The notes under the pieces: model-generated
The model's database searches: none
What the model saw: the letters and a program-made list of their open reading frames with translations, nothing else
Told to the model about the DNA's origin: nothing
Program-made: the position numbers and the translations under genes
Shown here: one piece after another, positions 1 to 6,856 of the stretch
Position numbering within the stretch: position 1 is the first letter of the stretch
Layout: each line of letters starts with the position of its first letter
Assembly (NCBI GenBank): GCA_910579075.1
Contig: CAJTSV010000107.1
Location: forward strand, 5,363-12,940
Reading direction: 5' to 3'
Length of the DNA stretch: 7,578 nt
DNA from: an uncultured Eubacterium sp.
GTDB taxonomy: Bacteria; Bacillota; Clostridia; Lachnospirales; Lachnospiraceae

Positions 1-1
1 T

Positions 2-175
2 ACAGGCGGTATTGGCAAGATTTCGGGTGTGGTAGTCGGTGTATTTATTTTTACAGCGCTGACGTATGCCCTTACGATTCTTGGTATTGATACGAATCTG
101 CAGTTTGTATTCTCGGGCATTATTATTCTTGTGGCAGTAATGCTTGACTGTCTGAAATACGTGCAGAAAAAATAA
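2..175 (+). CDS. mglC: MglC-type galactose/methylgalactoside ABC transporter permease, C-terminal end
   Basis: Only the last 57 codons are inside the window; the gene starts to the left. The product is the integral membrane subunit of a sugar ABC importer, which passes sugar from a binding protein through the membrane under the drive of an MglA-type ATPase. The fragment begins TGGIGKISGVVVGVFIF and ends in LDCLKYVQKK. This follows the C-terminus of E. coli MglC closely, where a glycine-rich turn leads into a hydrophobic helix, then a GI/GV-N segment, a last membrane helix and LDSLKYARKK. Two hydrophobic helices are visible. The stop is TAA at 173-175. By usual gene order the ATPase and main binding protein should lie further left, but this cannot be seen here. 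The family call is firm; galactose/glucose as substrate is supported by the MglB-like gene at 4816-5895. Confidence 0.9.
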   Translation, partial: TGGIGKISGVVVGVFIFTALTYALTILGIDTNLQFVFSGIIILVAVMLDCLKYVQKK

Positions 176-184
176 GAAAAGATA

Positions 185-225
185 GGCGCAGAGGCAGCAG
201 CCAGGACAGTCCTGGCTGCAGCGCC
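185..225 (+). terminator. GC-rich hairpin after the permease gene
   Basis: The inner stem is perfect over 10 bp: GCAGCCAGGA (197-206), loop CAG, TCCTGGCTGC (210-219). An outer 5-bp stem, GGCGC (185-189) with GCGCC (221-225), closes it across an uneven internal loop. It begins 10 bases after the permease stop and ends 8 bases before the next promoter, so it probably ends or weakens transport-operon transcription, or protects its 3' end. There is no T-run behind it, so it is not a textbook intrinsic terminator. Confidence 0.55.
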
Positions 226-232
226 GCAAAGG

Positions 233-261
233 TTTACAGATTCTCCTGTATTTGTTATAAT
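233..261 (+). promoter_or_regulatory. Sigma-A type promoter of the regulator operon
   Basis: The -35 box TTTACA (233-238) and a perfect -10 box TATAAT (256-261) are separated by exactly 17 bp. Transcription would start near 268, giving a leader of about 45 bases before the regulator ATG at 313. The near-consensus boxes suggest steady expression of the sensing genes independent of the transporter operon. No clear operator palindrome was seen around it. Confidence 0.8.
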
Positions 262-312
262 AATCCAGATATAACGCAATTACAGCTATACATGATACAT
301 GGAGAACAATAT

Positions 313-1923
313 ATGAATTATTACACCATTCTTTTGGCAGACGACGAAGAAGAAGTCATTCAGGCAATTATGAAAAAAATAAACTGGGAAGAACTTGGTT
401 TTTCCGTTATCGGATATGCGGGCAACGGGGTCAAGGCTCTGGAAATGGTAGAAGAATTCCAGCCGGACGTTGTCATGACGGATATCCGGATGCCGTATAT
501 GGACGGCATGGAGCTGTCCAGCCGTATTAAAGCAGACTTTCCGGCAACGAAAATTCTTCTGTTTACCGGCTTTGATGAATTTGAATATGCGAAAGAAGCC
601 GTGCATCTGGAAATCGAGGAATATATTTTAAAGCCTATTCATGCCGCAGAGCTGTCCGGCATATTTACGCAGCTGAAAAGAAAGCTCGACCAGGAAATAA
701 ACGAAAAGCGCAATGTGGGTGTTTTGCAGAAATATTATCTTGAATCACTCGAACTGTTGCAGGCGGATTTCTGTACCGGATTAATCGAGGGCCGGATTCA
801 TGAAGAAGAAATTCCGAAGTTTCTGTCTGATTACCGGCTGGATTTTCCCGGCCCGCTGTTCTGCTGCCTTGTCATTCACACATCATCCTGTCAGGTGCCT
901 GAGGATATAAACCCCGTATTGTTAGCAACCTCTGTCCAGAAGCATGCAAAGGAGCATCTGGCAGAAAAATGGCGTGCAAAATGTTTTTCCTATCTGGGAA
1001 ATACGATTCTGATAGCGCAGATTCGCGATGAAAATGAAATGTCTGATTTAACGGATGAATGCGACAGGTTCTGCAAATATGCCTGCCGCATCATAGGTGC
1101 TTCTGTCACCGTGGGGATCGGGCAGGCCTGCAGCGGGATTCTGGAACTGGCGCAGTCATACAGCAGTGCCAGGGAAGCTGTCTCTTACCGGGTTATTTAC
1201 GGGTCGTCCAGGGCGATTAATATGAAAGAAATTGTTCCAAAAACGAAAAGCAGGCCTGGAGCAGAAAATGACGTGGAATTATCCAATCTGTTTAAGATGA
1301 TTCGTCTCGGCTCGCAGGAAGAAGTGGAAGAAGCAGTGGATAAGTATCTGGATTATACATCGTTTCCGGCAAAATCCCTGCAGCAGCATCATATTGACAT
1401 TATGGAGCTGATGATTGCGCTGTTCCGCTTTTCGGCAAATCATGATATCGAATCAGAGGAATTTTCCGGGGATATCCGGAATCTGTATACCAGCCTGCTG
1501 GATTTGGAGCCGGATGCCCTGCGCAGATGGCTGCTAGACAGCAGCCTGGATTTTCGTGAAAAGCTGATTCATGCGCGAAATAAATCTACAAAATCTTTTG
1601 TATCAAAAGCGGTGGAATATGTACATAATAATTATGCAGATGAAGGACTTTCGCTGGACAGTGTCTGCGAAGTGCTTGGTGTTTCAAATTCTTATTTTTC
1701 TACGATATTTAAGAAGGAGACAGGAAGTTCTTTTATCAGCTATTTAACAGATTACCGTATGGACCGCGCTTCGAGCCTTTTAATCGAAACAAACGAAAAG
1801 AGCTATATGGTGGCGAAGAAGGTCGGCTATACGGATGCGAATTATTTCAGCTATGTATTTAAAAGGCGCTTTGGACTTTCGCCTTCGAAATACAGGACGG
1901 AGCATGCAGAAAGTGGAAGCTAA
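313..1923 (+). CDS. YesN-like response regulator, REC domain plus AraC-type DNA-binding domain
   Basis: A 536-residue cytoplasmic transcription regulator, phosphorylated by the kinase encoded next to it. The N-terminal receiver domain (about 1-120) shows the acidic pair D10-D11, the phosphoacceptor D57 in the TDIRMPYMDG motif, T85 and K107 in LKPI. The C-terminal 110 residues (about 427-536) hold two AraC-family helix-turn-helices, near 447-468 and 497-518, ending with the family pattern GYTDANYFSYVFKRRFGLSPS. The roughly 300-residue middle region is usual for YesN-type proteins of about 500-540 residues. ATG at 313 is chosen because GGAGAA (301-306) lies 6 bases upstream; an in-frame ATG at 292 adds MIHGEQY but has no such site. 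By position it likely activates the adjacent sugar transporter genes, which is an inference. Confidence 0.93.
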   Translation: MNYYTILLADDEEEVIQAIMKKINWEELGFSVIGYAGNGVKALEMVEEFQPDVVMTDIRMPYMDGMELSSRIKADFPATKILLFTGFDEFEYAKEAVHLEIEEYILKPIHAAELSGIFTQLKRKLDQEINEKRNVGVLQKYYLESLELLQADFCTGLIEGRIHEEEIPKFLSDYRLDFPGPLFCCLVIHTSSCQVPEDINPVLLATSVQKHAKEHLAEKWRAKCFSYLGNTILIAQIRDENEMSDLTDECDRFCKYACRIIGASVTVGIGQACSGILELAQSYSSAREAVSYRVIYGSSRAINMKEIVPKTKSRPGAENDVELSNLFKMIRLGSQEEVEEAVDKYLDYTSFPAKSLQQHHIDIMELMIALFRFSANHDIESEEFSGDIRNLYTSLLDLEPDALRRWLLDSSLDFREKLIHARNKSTKSFVSKAVEYVHNNYADEGLSLDSVCEVLGVSNSYFSTIFKKETGSSFISYLTDYRMDRASSLLIETNEKSYMVAKKVGYTDANYFSYVFKRRFGLSPSKYRTEHAESGS

Positions 1924-3739
1924 ATACTGGAAGCACACGAAGGAACGAAAGCCGAGGAAAATGCAGTCTGCGCTTATGACCGCATTTTCCATGATTTCTG
2001 TTTCCATTATGCTGATTCTTGGAATCGTTATGTATATCCGGTTTTCTGCCGCGTCCCGCCAGCAGATGATACAGGACACGCAGAAGCTGATGGAACAGAC
2101 GGGGGAAAACCTGGAAGATTATCTGGTCAGCATGCGGCAGATTTCGGATGCTGTTTATTATAATGTCATGAAAGAGAATGACTTTTCCAGCAGGGATAAC
2201 CGCATCCAGCAGGGAATGAACCTGCTGTACGAGGCGAACCGCAGCAGCCTGAGAAGCATTGCCATTTATAACAGGTATGGCAGCCTGGTAGCGGCAGAGC
2301 CCGTTGCCCTGCAAAAAGAAGACCCTGACGTCACGAAACAGGACTGGTATGTGAAAGCAATGGACGAAATGGAAAATATGCATTTTTCCACGCCCCATAT
2401 CCAGAATCTGTTTGATGATGCGGCAAGGCGGTATTACTGGGTAATTTCCTTAAGCCGTGTGGCAGAAATTACCGATAACGGGGTGTCTGCGCCCGGGGTT
2501 CTGCTTGTGGATATGGATTTTTCGGCAATCTCCCGGATGATGAAAAAAATCAACCGGGCGGATAACGGCCAGTATTATTACCTGTGTGACAGCAATGGAC
2601 AGATGATTTATCATATGCGCCAGGTTCAGATAAGCCGGGGGATTTCCAGTGAAAACAGCGTGATGGCGGCGCGGTGCAGGGATGGTGTCTACGATGAAAT
2701 ATTTGAAGGAAAGCAGCGCAAAGTCCTTGTCAGCACAATCAGCTATACAGGCTGGAAGCTGGTAGGCATTATTCCGTATTCGGCATTTACCCATGGCATG
2801 TTCAATATCCGGTATTTTATTATGATGCTGATTCTTCTTATGGCAATGATGCTGGCAGTGATTAACCGGTTTATTTCCGTCAGGATTTCCAGCCCGATTT
2901 TGAAGCTGAATGAATCTGTCCGGGAATATGAAGCCGGGGAGAAGCCGGAAATTTATATTGGCGGTTCCATGGAAATCCGGCATCTGGGCAGCTCCATCCA
3001 GCGTTCTTATGAACAGATTGACATGCTGATGCATAAAATCGTCCTGGAACAGAATGAAAGAAGGAAAAGCGAGCTGGACGCGCTGCAAAGCCAGATTAAT
3101 CCGCACTTTTTATACAATGCGCTGGATTCCATTATGTGGATGGTGGAAGGGGAACGCAACGATGATGCCGTGTTTATGATTTCAGAGCTGGCAAAGCTGT
3201 TCCGCATCAGCCTGTCAAAAGGAAGAACGGTCATCAGCGTCCGCGATGAGCTGCAGCATGCAAAAAGCTATATGAATATTCAGAAAATCCGTTATAAAAA
3301 TATATTTACCATTGTTTTTGATATCGAACCGGATGTATATGATTACTGCATTGTAAAGCTGGTTTTGCAGCCGGTGCTTGAAAATGCGATTCATTACGGG
3401 GTAAACGGGATGGATGACTGCGGGGAAATTAAAGTGTCCGGCATTTTGAAGGACGGCATGGTTATCCTTACCGTAGCGGATAACGGAGTCGGAATGCCCG
3501 AAGATGTGGCAGAAATGATTCTGACAGACAGCAGCCGGGTACACAAGCATGGCTCGGGCGTCGGGCTTGTGAATGTCAATAACCGTATACAGATACTGTT
3601 TGGAAAAGAATACGGGCTGCATGTAAAAAGCGAGCCGGATGAAGGAACGGCAGTATCTGTGTGCATACCGGCTGTGCCTTATACAGAGGAAAACAGGAAA
3701 AGCCTTGAGGAAGGTCATGCATTTGGCAGGGAAGAATAG
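1904..3739 (+). CDS. YesM-like membrane sensor histidine kinase (dCache-like, HAMP, His_kinase, HATPase)
   Basis: A 611-residue membrane kinase, partner of the response regulator. A first membrane helix lies at about 24-46 and a second at about 303-323. The roughly 255 residues between them look like an extracytoplasmic dCache sensor, with DWYVKAM near 147 and a YYWVISLSR strand near 177. A HAMP linker (about 324-376) leads to the His_kinase domain with its phosphorylated histidine H401 in QSQINPHFLYNALDSI. The ATPase domain shows the N-box LQPVLENAIHYG (N494), DNGVGMP (526-532) and GSGVGLVNVNNRI (550-562). All key residues are present. The start at 1904 overlaps the regulator gene by 20 bases and has AGGA (1894-1897) 6 bases upstream, suggesting coupled translation. 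ATG at 1961 is possible, but its GAGGAA is only one base away. Confidence 0.92.
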   Translation: MQKVEAKYWKHTKERKPRKMQSALMTAFSMISVSIMLILGIVMYIRFSAASRQQMIQDTQKLMEQTGENLEDYLVSMRQISDAVYYNVMKENDFSSRDNRIQQGMNLLYEANRSSLRSIAIYNRYGSLVAAEPVALQKEDPDVTKQDWYVKAMDEMENMHFSTPHIQNLFDDAARRYYWVISLSRVAEITDNGVSAPGVLLVDMDFSAISRMMKKINRADNGQYYYLCDSNGQMIYHMRQVQISRGISSENSVMAARCRDGVYDEIFEGKQRKVLVSTISYTGWKLVGIIPYSAFTHGMFNIRYFIMMLILLMAMMLAVINRFISVRISSPILKLNESVREYEAGEKPEIYIGGSMEIRHLGSSIQRSYEQIDMLMHKIVLEQNERRKSELDALQSQINPHFLYNALDSIMWMVEGERNDDAVFMISELAKLFRISLSKGRTVISVRDELQHAKSYMNIQKIRYKNIFTIVFDIEPDVYDYCIVKLVLQPVLENAIHYGVNGMDDCGEIKVSGILKDGMVILTVADNGVGMPEDVAEMILTDSSRVHKHGSGVGLVNVNNRIQILFGKEYGLHVKSEPDEGTAVSVCIPAVPYTEENRKSLEEGHAFGREE

Positions 3740-3742
3740 CAT

Positions 3743-4723
3743 ATGAAAAACAGCAGGAAATGGTTTTTTGCATTTGAAGCAGTTCTGGCAGTCCTGGTGG
3801 CGGTGCTTGCCTTTGTGATGTTTCTGGAACGAAACGGGGAAGATTTGCCCAAGGTATCGGTAATTGTGCAGAATTCGGATGATAACCGCTGGGCAGCATT
3901 TAAGTACGGGCTCAAAATGGCCGCAGCAGACCAGAACATCGAGCTGTATGCTGCGGGCACAGGCGGCACGATGACGCCGGAAGAAGAAATCGAGATTATT
4001 AACCGGGAAATAAAGTATGGGGCAGATGCGGTCATTGTACAGCCGGTTGTGGGCGATGGCGTGGAAGCTGCCATAAAAAAGGCAGGAAAAAAGGTTCCAG
4101 TCGTGTTTGTGGAAGGTGCAGCATCTGCCGGACCGCAGGAATACACGCAGCCGGTTGTCCAGCCAGACCATTATGCGATGGGGCAGACGCTGGCCGAAGA
4201 ACTGTTAAAGGACTTTAACCATAACATCACCGGAAAAAGGCTCGGAATTGTTATGGAGACAGCTGAAACGGAGCCTGCTGCTGCCCGCAGAAAAGGACTG
4301 GAAGACGGACTGCAAAATACAGGAGCCATTTTCTGCTGGACATTCGCCGGTGCGGTATCACACGATGGAAAAAACCGGCTGGAAGAAAAGCCGGAAGCAG
4401 ATATTGTTATCGCGCTGGATGATGACAGCCTGACAGCGGCCGGGGAATGCGCTGCGGCCGGAAATCTGCACGGGGCGCTTGTGTACGGGATAGGAAGCTC
4501 TACAGAAGCAGTATATTATCTGGACACCGGAAACGTAGAATGCCTGGCAGTTCCCGATGAATTCAGCATGGGTTACCAGAGCCTGTCAGAAGCAGCAAAG
4601 TGCCTGCGCCGTTCCCATTATAAAATGAAAGGCAGCCTTGTTTCCCATACGGTTATCCGCAGGGAAGAATTGTTTTCCGAAGAAAACCAGGAGCTTCTTT
4701 TTACCATGAGCCAGCAGGAATAA
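3743..4723 (+). CDS. Membrane-anchored periplasmic-binding-type sugar sensor protein
   Basis: A 326-residue protein of the type I periplasmic-binding fold (RbsB/MglB superfamily). One hydrophobic helix at about 7-28 follows the basic start KNSRK, and there is no lipobox cysteine, so it is probably held in the membrane as an uncleaved anchor with the binding domain outside. The domain begins KVSVIVQNSDDNRWAAFKYG (37-56), continues with GADAVIVQPV (93-102), and the hinge half includes KRLGIVMETAETEPAAARRKG. Compared by eye with E. coli MglB, several sugar contacts are changed: NND becomes DDD (226-228), and the aspartate after FG(V/I) becomes G251. It starts 3 bases after the kinase stop, with AGGGAA about 9 bases upstream. 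That spacing suggests it is an accessory sensor for the kinase rather than a transport subunit. The ligand is unknown. Confidence 0.82.
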   Translation: MKNSRKWFFAFEAVLAVLVAVLAFVMFLERNGEDLPKVSVIVQNSDDNRWAAFKYGLKMAAADQNIELYAAGTGGTMTPEEEIEIINREIKYGADAVIVQPVVGDGVEAAIKKAGKKVPVVFVEGAASAGPQEYTQPVVQPDHYAMGQTLAEELLKDFNHNITGKRLGIVMETAETEPAAARRKGLEDGLQNTGAIFCWTFAGAVSHDGKNRLEEKPEADIVIALDDDSLTAAGECAAAGNLHGALVYGIGSSTEAVYYLDTGNVECLAVPDEFSMGYQSLSEAAKCLRRSHYKMKGSLVSHTVIRREELFSEENQELLFTMSQQE

Positions 4724-4745
4724 GCTTCTGGCGGCCTGTAAAATG

Positions 4746-4760
4746 CGGCCAGGCTGGCCG
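4746..4760 (+). other. Small GC-rich hairpin between the two binding-protein genes
   Basis: CGGCCA (4746-4751), loop GGC, TGGCCG (4755-4760) form a perfect 6-bp stem in the 92-base gap before the next gene. No T-run follows, so it is not an intrinsic terminator. It could stabilise a processed transcript or lower expression of the downstream gene relative to the regulator genes. This role is speculative. Confidence 0.35.
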
Positions 4761-4815
4761 GATTTAGAGATAGAACATGTACAACAGCAGGCATGCTGCG
4801 GGAAAGGAAATACAG

Positions 4816-5895
4816 ATGCATGATGGCAGGACAGGGGCTGAATCAGCAGTGGTCAGCGCATTCGGCAGGAAAAAGAAAAACAGGCATATGGCTGCCGCCG
4901 CAGCCCTGGCGGTGTTTTTCTGTGCCTGTGGCAGGCCGCTGCCTGAGCCGCCAGACAGAATACAGGCCGGGGTGGCATATTATAACCAGAGCGATACGTT
5001 TTTAAGCGAGCTGAATGACTGCCTGAAAGAGCAGCTTTATAAGCTGGAAAATAAACATTTTGAAGTGACGGTTACCACGAAGGATGCAGCAGGCCTGCAG
5101 CGCACACAGGATGACCAGGTAAAGGAACTGATTGATGCGGGCTGCAACGTACTCTGCGTAAATCTGGCAGACCGTTCCGACCCGTCTGAAATCATTGACC
5201 TGGCCAGGGAGCATCAGGTGCCGATTATATTTTTTAACCGGGAGCCTGTAGCGGAAGACCTGATGCAGTGGGAAGGGCTTTTTTATGTCGGAGCGGACGC
5301 GCAGCAGTCCGGCGTGATGCAGGGAGAGCTGGCGGCAAAGGCCATACAGGCAGACAGCCAGATTGACCGGAATAAGGATGGAAAAATCCAGTATGTGGTG
5401 CTCGAAGGGGAGCCTGGACACCAGGATGCAATTATCCGTACCGAAAGCGCAGTCGATACCTTAAAAAAGAACGGAATTGAACTGGAAAAGCTCAGCTGCG
5501 GCATTGCAAACTGGAACCGCGCCCAGGCACAAAACCGCATGATGCAGATAATCAGCGAGCATCAGAACCGGATTGAGCTGGTTCTGGCCAATAACGATGA
5601 CATGGCGCTGGGCGCAATCGATGCCTACCAGAAGCTGAATTATACAGAAACGGCCCTTCCCGTGTTTTTTGGAATCGACGGGACAGATGCCGGCCTGGAA
5701 GCTGTCGCAGAATCAAAGCTGGCAGCAACTGTATATAACGATAAAGAAGGACAGGCAGCTGCAATGGCAAAGCTGGCAGCAGCCCTTGTCCTGCAAAAAG
5801 GCCTGGAAGAAACAGGGCTTGTGGATGGGAAATATATTTACCTGCCGTATGAAAAGGTGACCCGTGATAATGTCAGCAGTTTTACAGGTGCGTAA
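4816..5895 (+). CDS. mglB: MglB-like glucose/galactose-binding lipoprotein
   Basis: A 359-residue extracytoplasmic sugar-binding protein. The basic stretch GRKKKNRH (18-25) leads to a short hydrophobic segment ending FFCACG, with C38 the best lipid-attachment cysteine although the lipobox is imperfect. By hand alignment to E. coli MglB the known glucose/galactose contacts are all kept: D60 (D14), F62 (F16), N116 (N91), H202, D204 and R208 (H152, D154, R158 in GEPGHxDxxxR), W233 (W183), N260 (N211), D288 (D236) and N308 (N256). The calcium loop DRNKDGKIQ (184-192) and its distant ligand E254 (E205) are also present. ATG at 4816 has AAGGA (4804-4808) 7 bases upstream; ATG at 4777 lacks a good site. 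It is either a second binding protein for the upstream transporter or the sugar receptor for the kinase; the sequence alone cannot decide. Confidence 0.88.
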   Translation: MHDGRTGAESAVVSAFGRKKKNRHMAAAAALAVFFCACGRPLPEPPDRIQAGVAYYNQSDTFLSELNDCLKEQLYKLENKHFEVTVTTKDAAGLQRTQDDQVKELIDAGCNVLCVNLADRSDPSEIIDLAREHQVPIIFFNREPVAEDLMQWEGLFYVGADAQQSGVMQGELAAKAIQADSQIDRNKDGKIQYVVLEGEPGHQDAIIRTESAVDTLKKNGIELEKLSCGIANWNRAQAQNRMMQIISEHQNRIELVLANNDDMALGAIDAYQKLNYTETALPVFFGIDGTDAGLEAVAESKLAATVYNDKEGQAAAMAKLAAALVLQKGLEETGLVDGKYIYLPYEKVTRDNVSSFTGA

Positions 5896-6014
5896 AGCCG
5901 GACAGACGCTATCCGGGAAGCCTTACCACAGCTGTTCCAGATACGGCACATTCGCCGTTTTGCTTTAATACGCATGTTTCCAGATACGCGTTTCCATTTT
6001 CTGAGGAGGCAGGC
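5896..6014. repeat. Gap after the MglB-like gene, with an 11-bp direct repeat
   Basis: TTCCAGATACG occurs at 5935-5945 and again at 5978-5988, a 43-bp period that would put both copies on about the same DNA face. A weak hairpin, CCGGA (5898-5902) with TCCGG (5912-5916), lies just after the stop and has no T-run. No promoter of good quality and no convincing gene was found. The repeat may be a regulator site or an old duplication. Confidence 0.4.
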
Positions 6015-6158
6015 ATGGAGAATCTGCACACAATGACAGCCACACTTCAGCAGCCGGATATAGAAAAAGCCAAAGCAGTGTTTGCGGAGGGAAAGACTAT
6101 CGTGGACGAACAGAGGGAAACTGGGTCAGGGGAAAATGGTACGGAGGTGTTGATTTAG
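6015..6158 (+). CDS. Small protein of unknown function (47 aa), possibly a gene remnant
   Basis: An ATG preceded by a strong GAGGAGG site (6003-6009) five bases upstream opens a 47-residue, hydrophilic, acidic product (MENLHTMTATLQQPD...GENGTEVLI). The segment PDIEKAKAVFAEGKTIVDEQRE is likely helical. There is no signal peptide or membrane segment, and I do not recognise the family. The stop TAG (6156-6158) shares its G with the GTG start of the next reading frame, and GGAGG (6143-6147) inside this gene serves that start, so the two were built for coupled translation. Such coupling to a membrane-protein gene is common in ABC exporter operons, so it could be the tail of a degraded exporter operon; this is a guess. 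Confidence 0.45.
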   Translation: MENLHTMTATLQQPDIEKAKAVFAEGKTIVDEQRETGSGENGTEVLI

Positions 6159-6452
6159 TGAGAAAGCGGCAGGCATACGTTCAAACAGAAATTGGCCGCC
6201 TGTTTCGTAAAAAAGAATTCTATTTTTCAGTTCGCAGGCGTACCGGCTTTGTTCTTTTTTTCCTATGAAACAACGCAGCTGTTTACGCCTCTGGAACTGC
6301 TTGGACTGACAGTGCTGCTTGGCACTCTGGTAATTGCGCTGGCTGGTCTTTTTATGTTTGCAGTCAGCTTGTACATAAGCAGAAGTGCTGCGGTTACCGC
6401 GGCATTTCTTATGGTGATTATGATTTATCTGGTTGAGAATATTTTTGCATGA
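6158..6452 (+). pseudogene. Frameshifted small membrane protein, possibly an ABC-2-type permease remnant
   Basis: The GTG start at 6158 has GGAGG ten bases upstream and overlaps the previous stop by one base. Its frame gives VRKRQAYVQTEIGRLFRKKEFYFSV and stops at 6266-6268. The basic start running into a hydrophobic region resembles the N-terminus of ABC-2-type exporter permeases. From about 6210 the membrane-protein character continues in the next frame to a TGA at 6450-6452, with two clear hydrophobic helices (LLGLTVLLGTLVIALAGLFMF and AAVTAAFLMVIMIYLVENIF). Removing one base, either from the A6 run at 6209-6214 or from the T7 run at 6255-6261, joins both parts into one protein of about 97 residues. 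Even joined, it is far shorter than a normal permease of about 250 residues, so an internal deletion is also likely. The family call is tentative; the frame break is seen directly. Confidence 0.55.
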
Positions 6453-6532
6453 TTTCCGATTTGTCGGGCTGATTTAATTTCGCCGTATTGAATGACTAAT
6501 AGAATTGCAAAAGATTTTATTACTATAGAAAA

Positions 6533-6640
6533 TAGAAGGGGCTGTCGCACTAAGCAAAATATATACAAGATATAGTATAGAAGAATGGTTTATACCAACT
6601 ATATCTTGTATCATTTTTCTTAATGCGACAGCCCTTTTTA
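6533..6640. mobile_element. MITE-like near-perfect inverted repeat, doubling as a terminator
   Basis: The two arms of a 108-base unit pair almost throughout. The outer arms GGGCTGTCGCA (6539-6549) and TGCGACAGCCC (6624-6634) match perfectly. A mismatch, TAAG with CTTA, and an A-tract with a T-tract follow, and then a perfect 14-bp inner stem ATACAAGATATAGT (6563-6576) with ACTATATCTTGTAT (6598-6611). The loop is 21 bases. GGGCTGTCGCA-like ends are reminiscent of transposon terminal repeats in Clostridia, and no transposase is inside, which fits a MITE. No flanking target duplication that abuts the ends could be identified. On the plus strand a T5 run (6635-6639) follows the GC arm, so it should end rightward transcription, and it lies just past the stop of the leftward antitoxin gene. 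Confidence 0.65.
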
Positions 6641-6649
6641 AATTATTAT

Positions 6650-6856
6650 TCATAACGCATCATAGTATTTATGATATATTGTTTTTTTTGTATGTGTTAC
6701 GGTTTTTGCTGCCAGCCGGAATGCTTTTTCCATTGCCGGGGTAAGTTCAGGAGAATCTTCATCATATACAATCTCTTTCTTTGCAGCTTCTTCAATCTGC
6801 CTGATTTGCTCTTTTGCAGGCTTCTGGTTTCTATCTAAAGGAACTGTCCGTATCAT
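6650..6856 (-). CDS. Putative antitoxin partner of a BrnT-type toxin
   Basis: A 68-residue, highly charged small protein. ATG at 6854-6856 is chosen because AAGGAG lies 8 bases upstream; a longer frame starting at 6886 lies inside the toxin coding region and has no such site. The sequence starts MIRTVPLDRNQKPAKEQIRQ, continues with an acidic centre (EIVYDEDSPELTPAMEKAFR) and ends with a basic tail (KTVTHTKKTIYHKYYDAL). The PELTPxMEKAFRLAA segment looks like that of small antitoxin-like proteins found beside BrnT-type toxins in Firmicutes; I do not claim membership of the classical BrnA family. Its start overlaps the end of the toxin gene by 26 bases in another frame, the usual toxin-first order and coupling of BrnT/BrnA systems. 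It appears intact, although its toxin is broken. The inverted repeat just beyond its stop could act as its terminator. Confidence 0.65.
   Translation of the reverse strand: MIRTVPLDRNQKPAKEQIRQIEEAAKKEIVYDEDSPELTPAMEKAFRLAAKTVTHTKKTIYHKYYDAL

Noticed and set aside
2450..3106. Open frame of 218 codons on the minus strand inside the kinase gene
   Set aside because: Shadow of the kinase coding region; its composition is typical of antisense translation and it shows no family motif.
3215..4171. Long open frame on the minus strand opposite the kinase and the first binding protein
   Set aside because: It runs antisense to two clearly identified genes, its product is rich in His, Cys, Phe and Arg without domain character, and it has no visible ribosome site.
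4777..4815. Earlier ATG start for the MglB-like protein
   Set aside because: No good ribosome site precedes 4777, while AAGGA is well placed for the ATG at 4816, and the later start still keeps the basic stretch and hydrophobic export signal.
6192..6452. Independent small membrane protein starting at TTG 6192
   Set aside because: There is no ribosome site before this TTG, and the basic N-terminus fitting these helices lies upstream in the neighbouring frame, so it was treated as part of a frameshifted gene.
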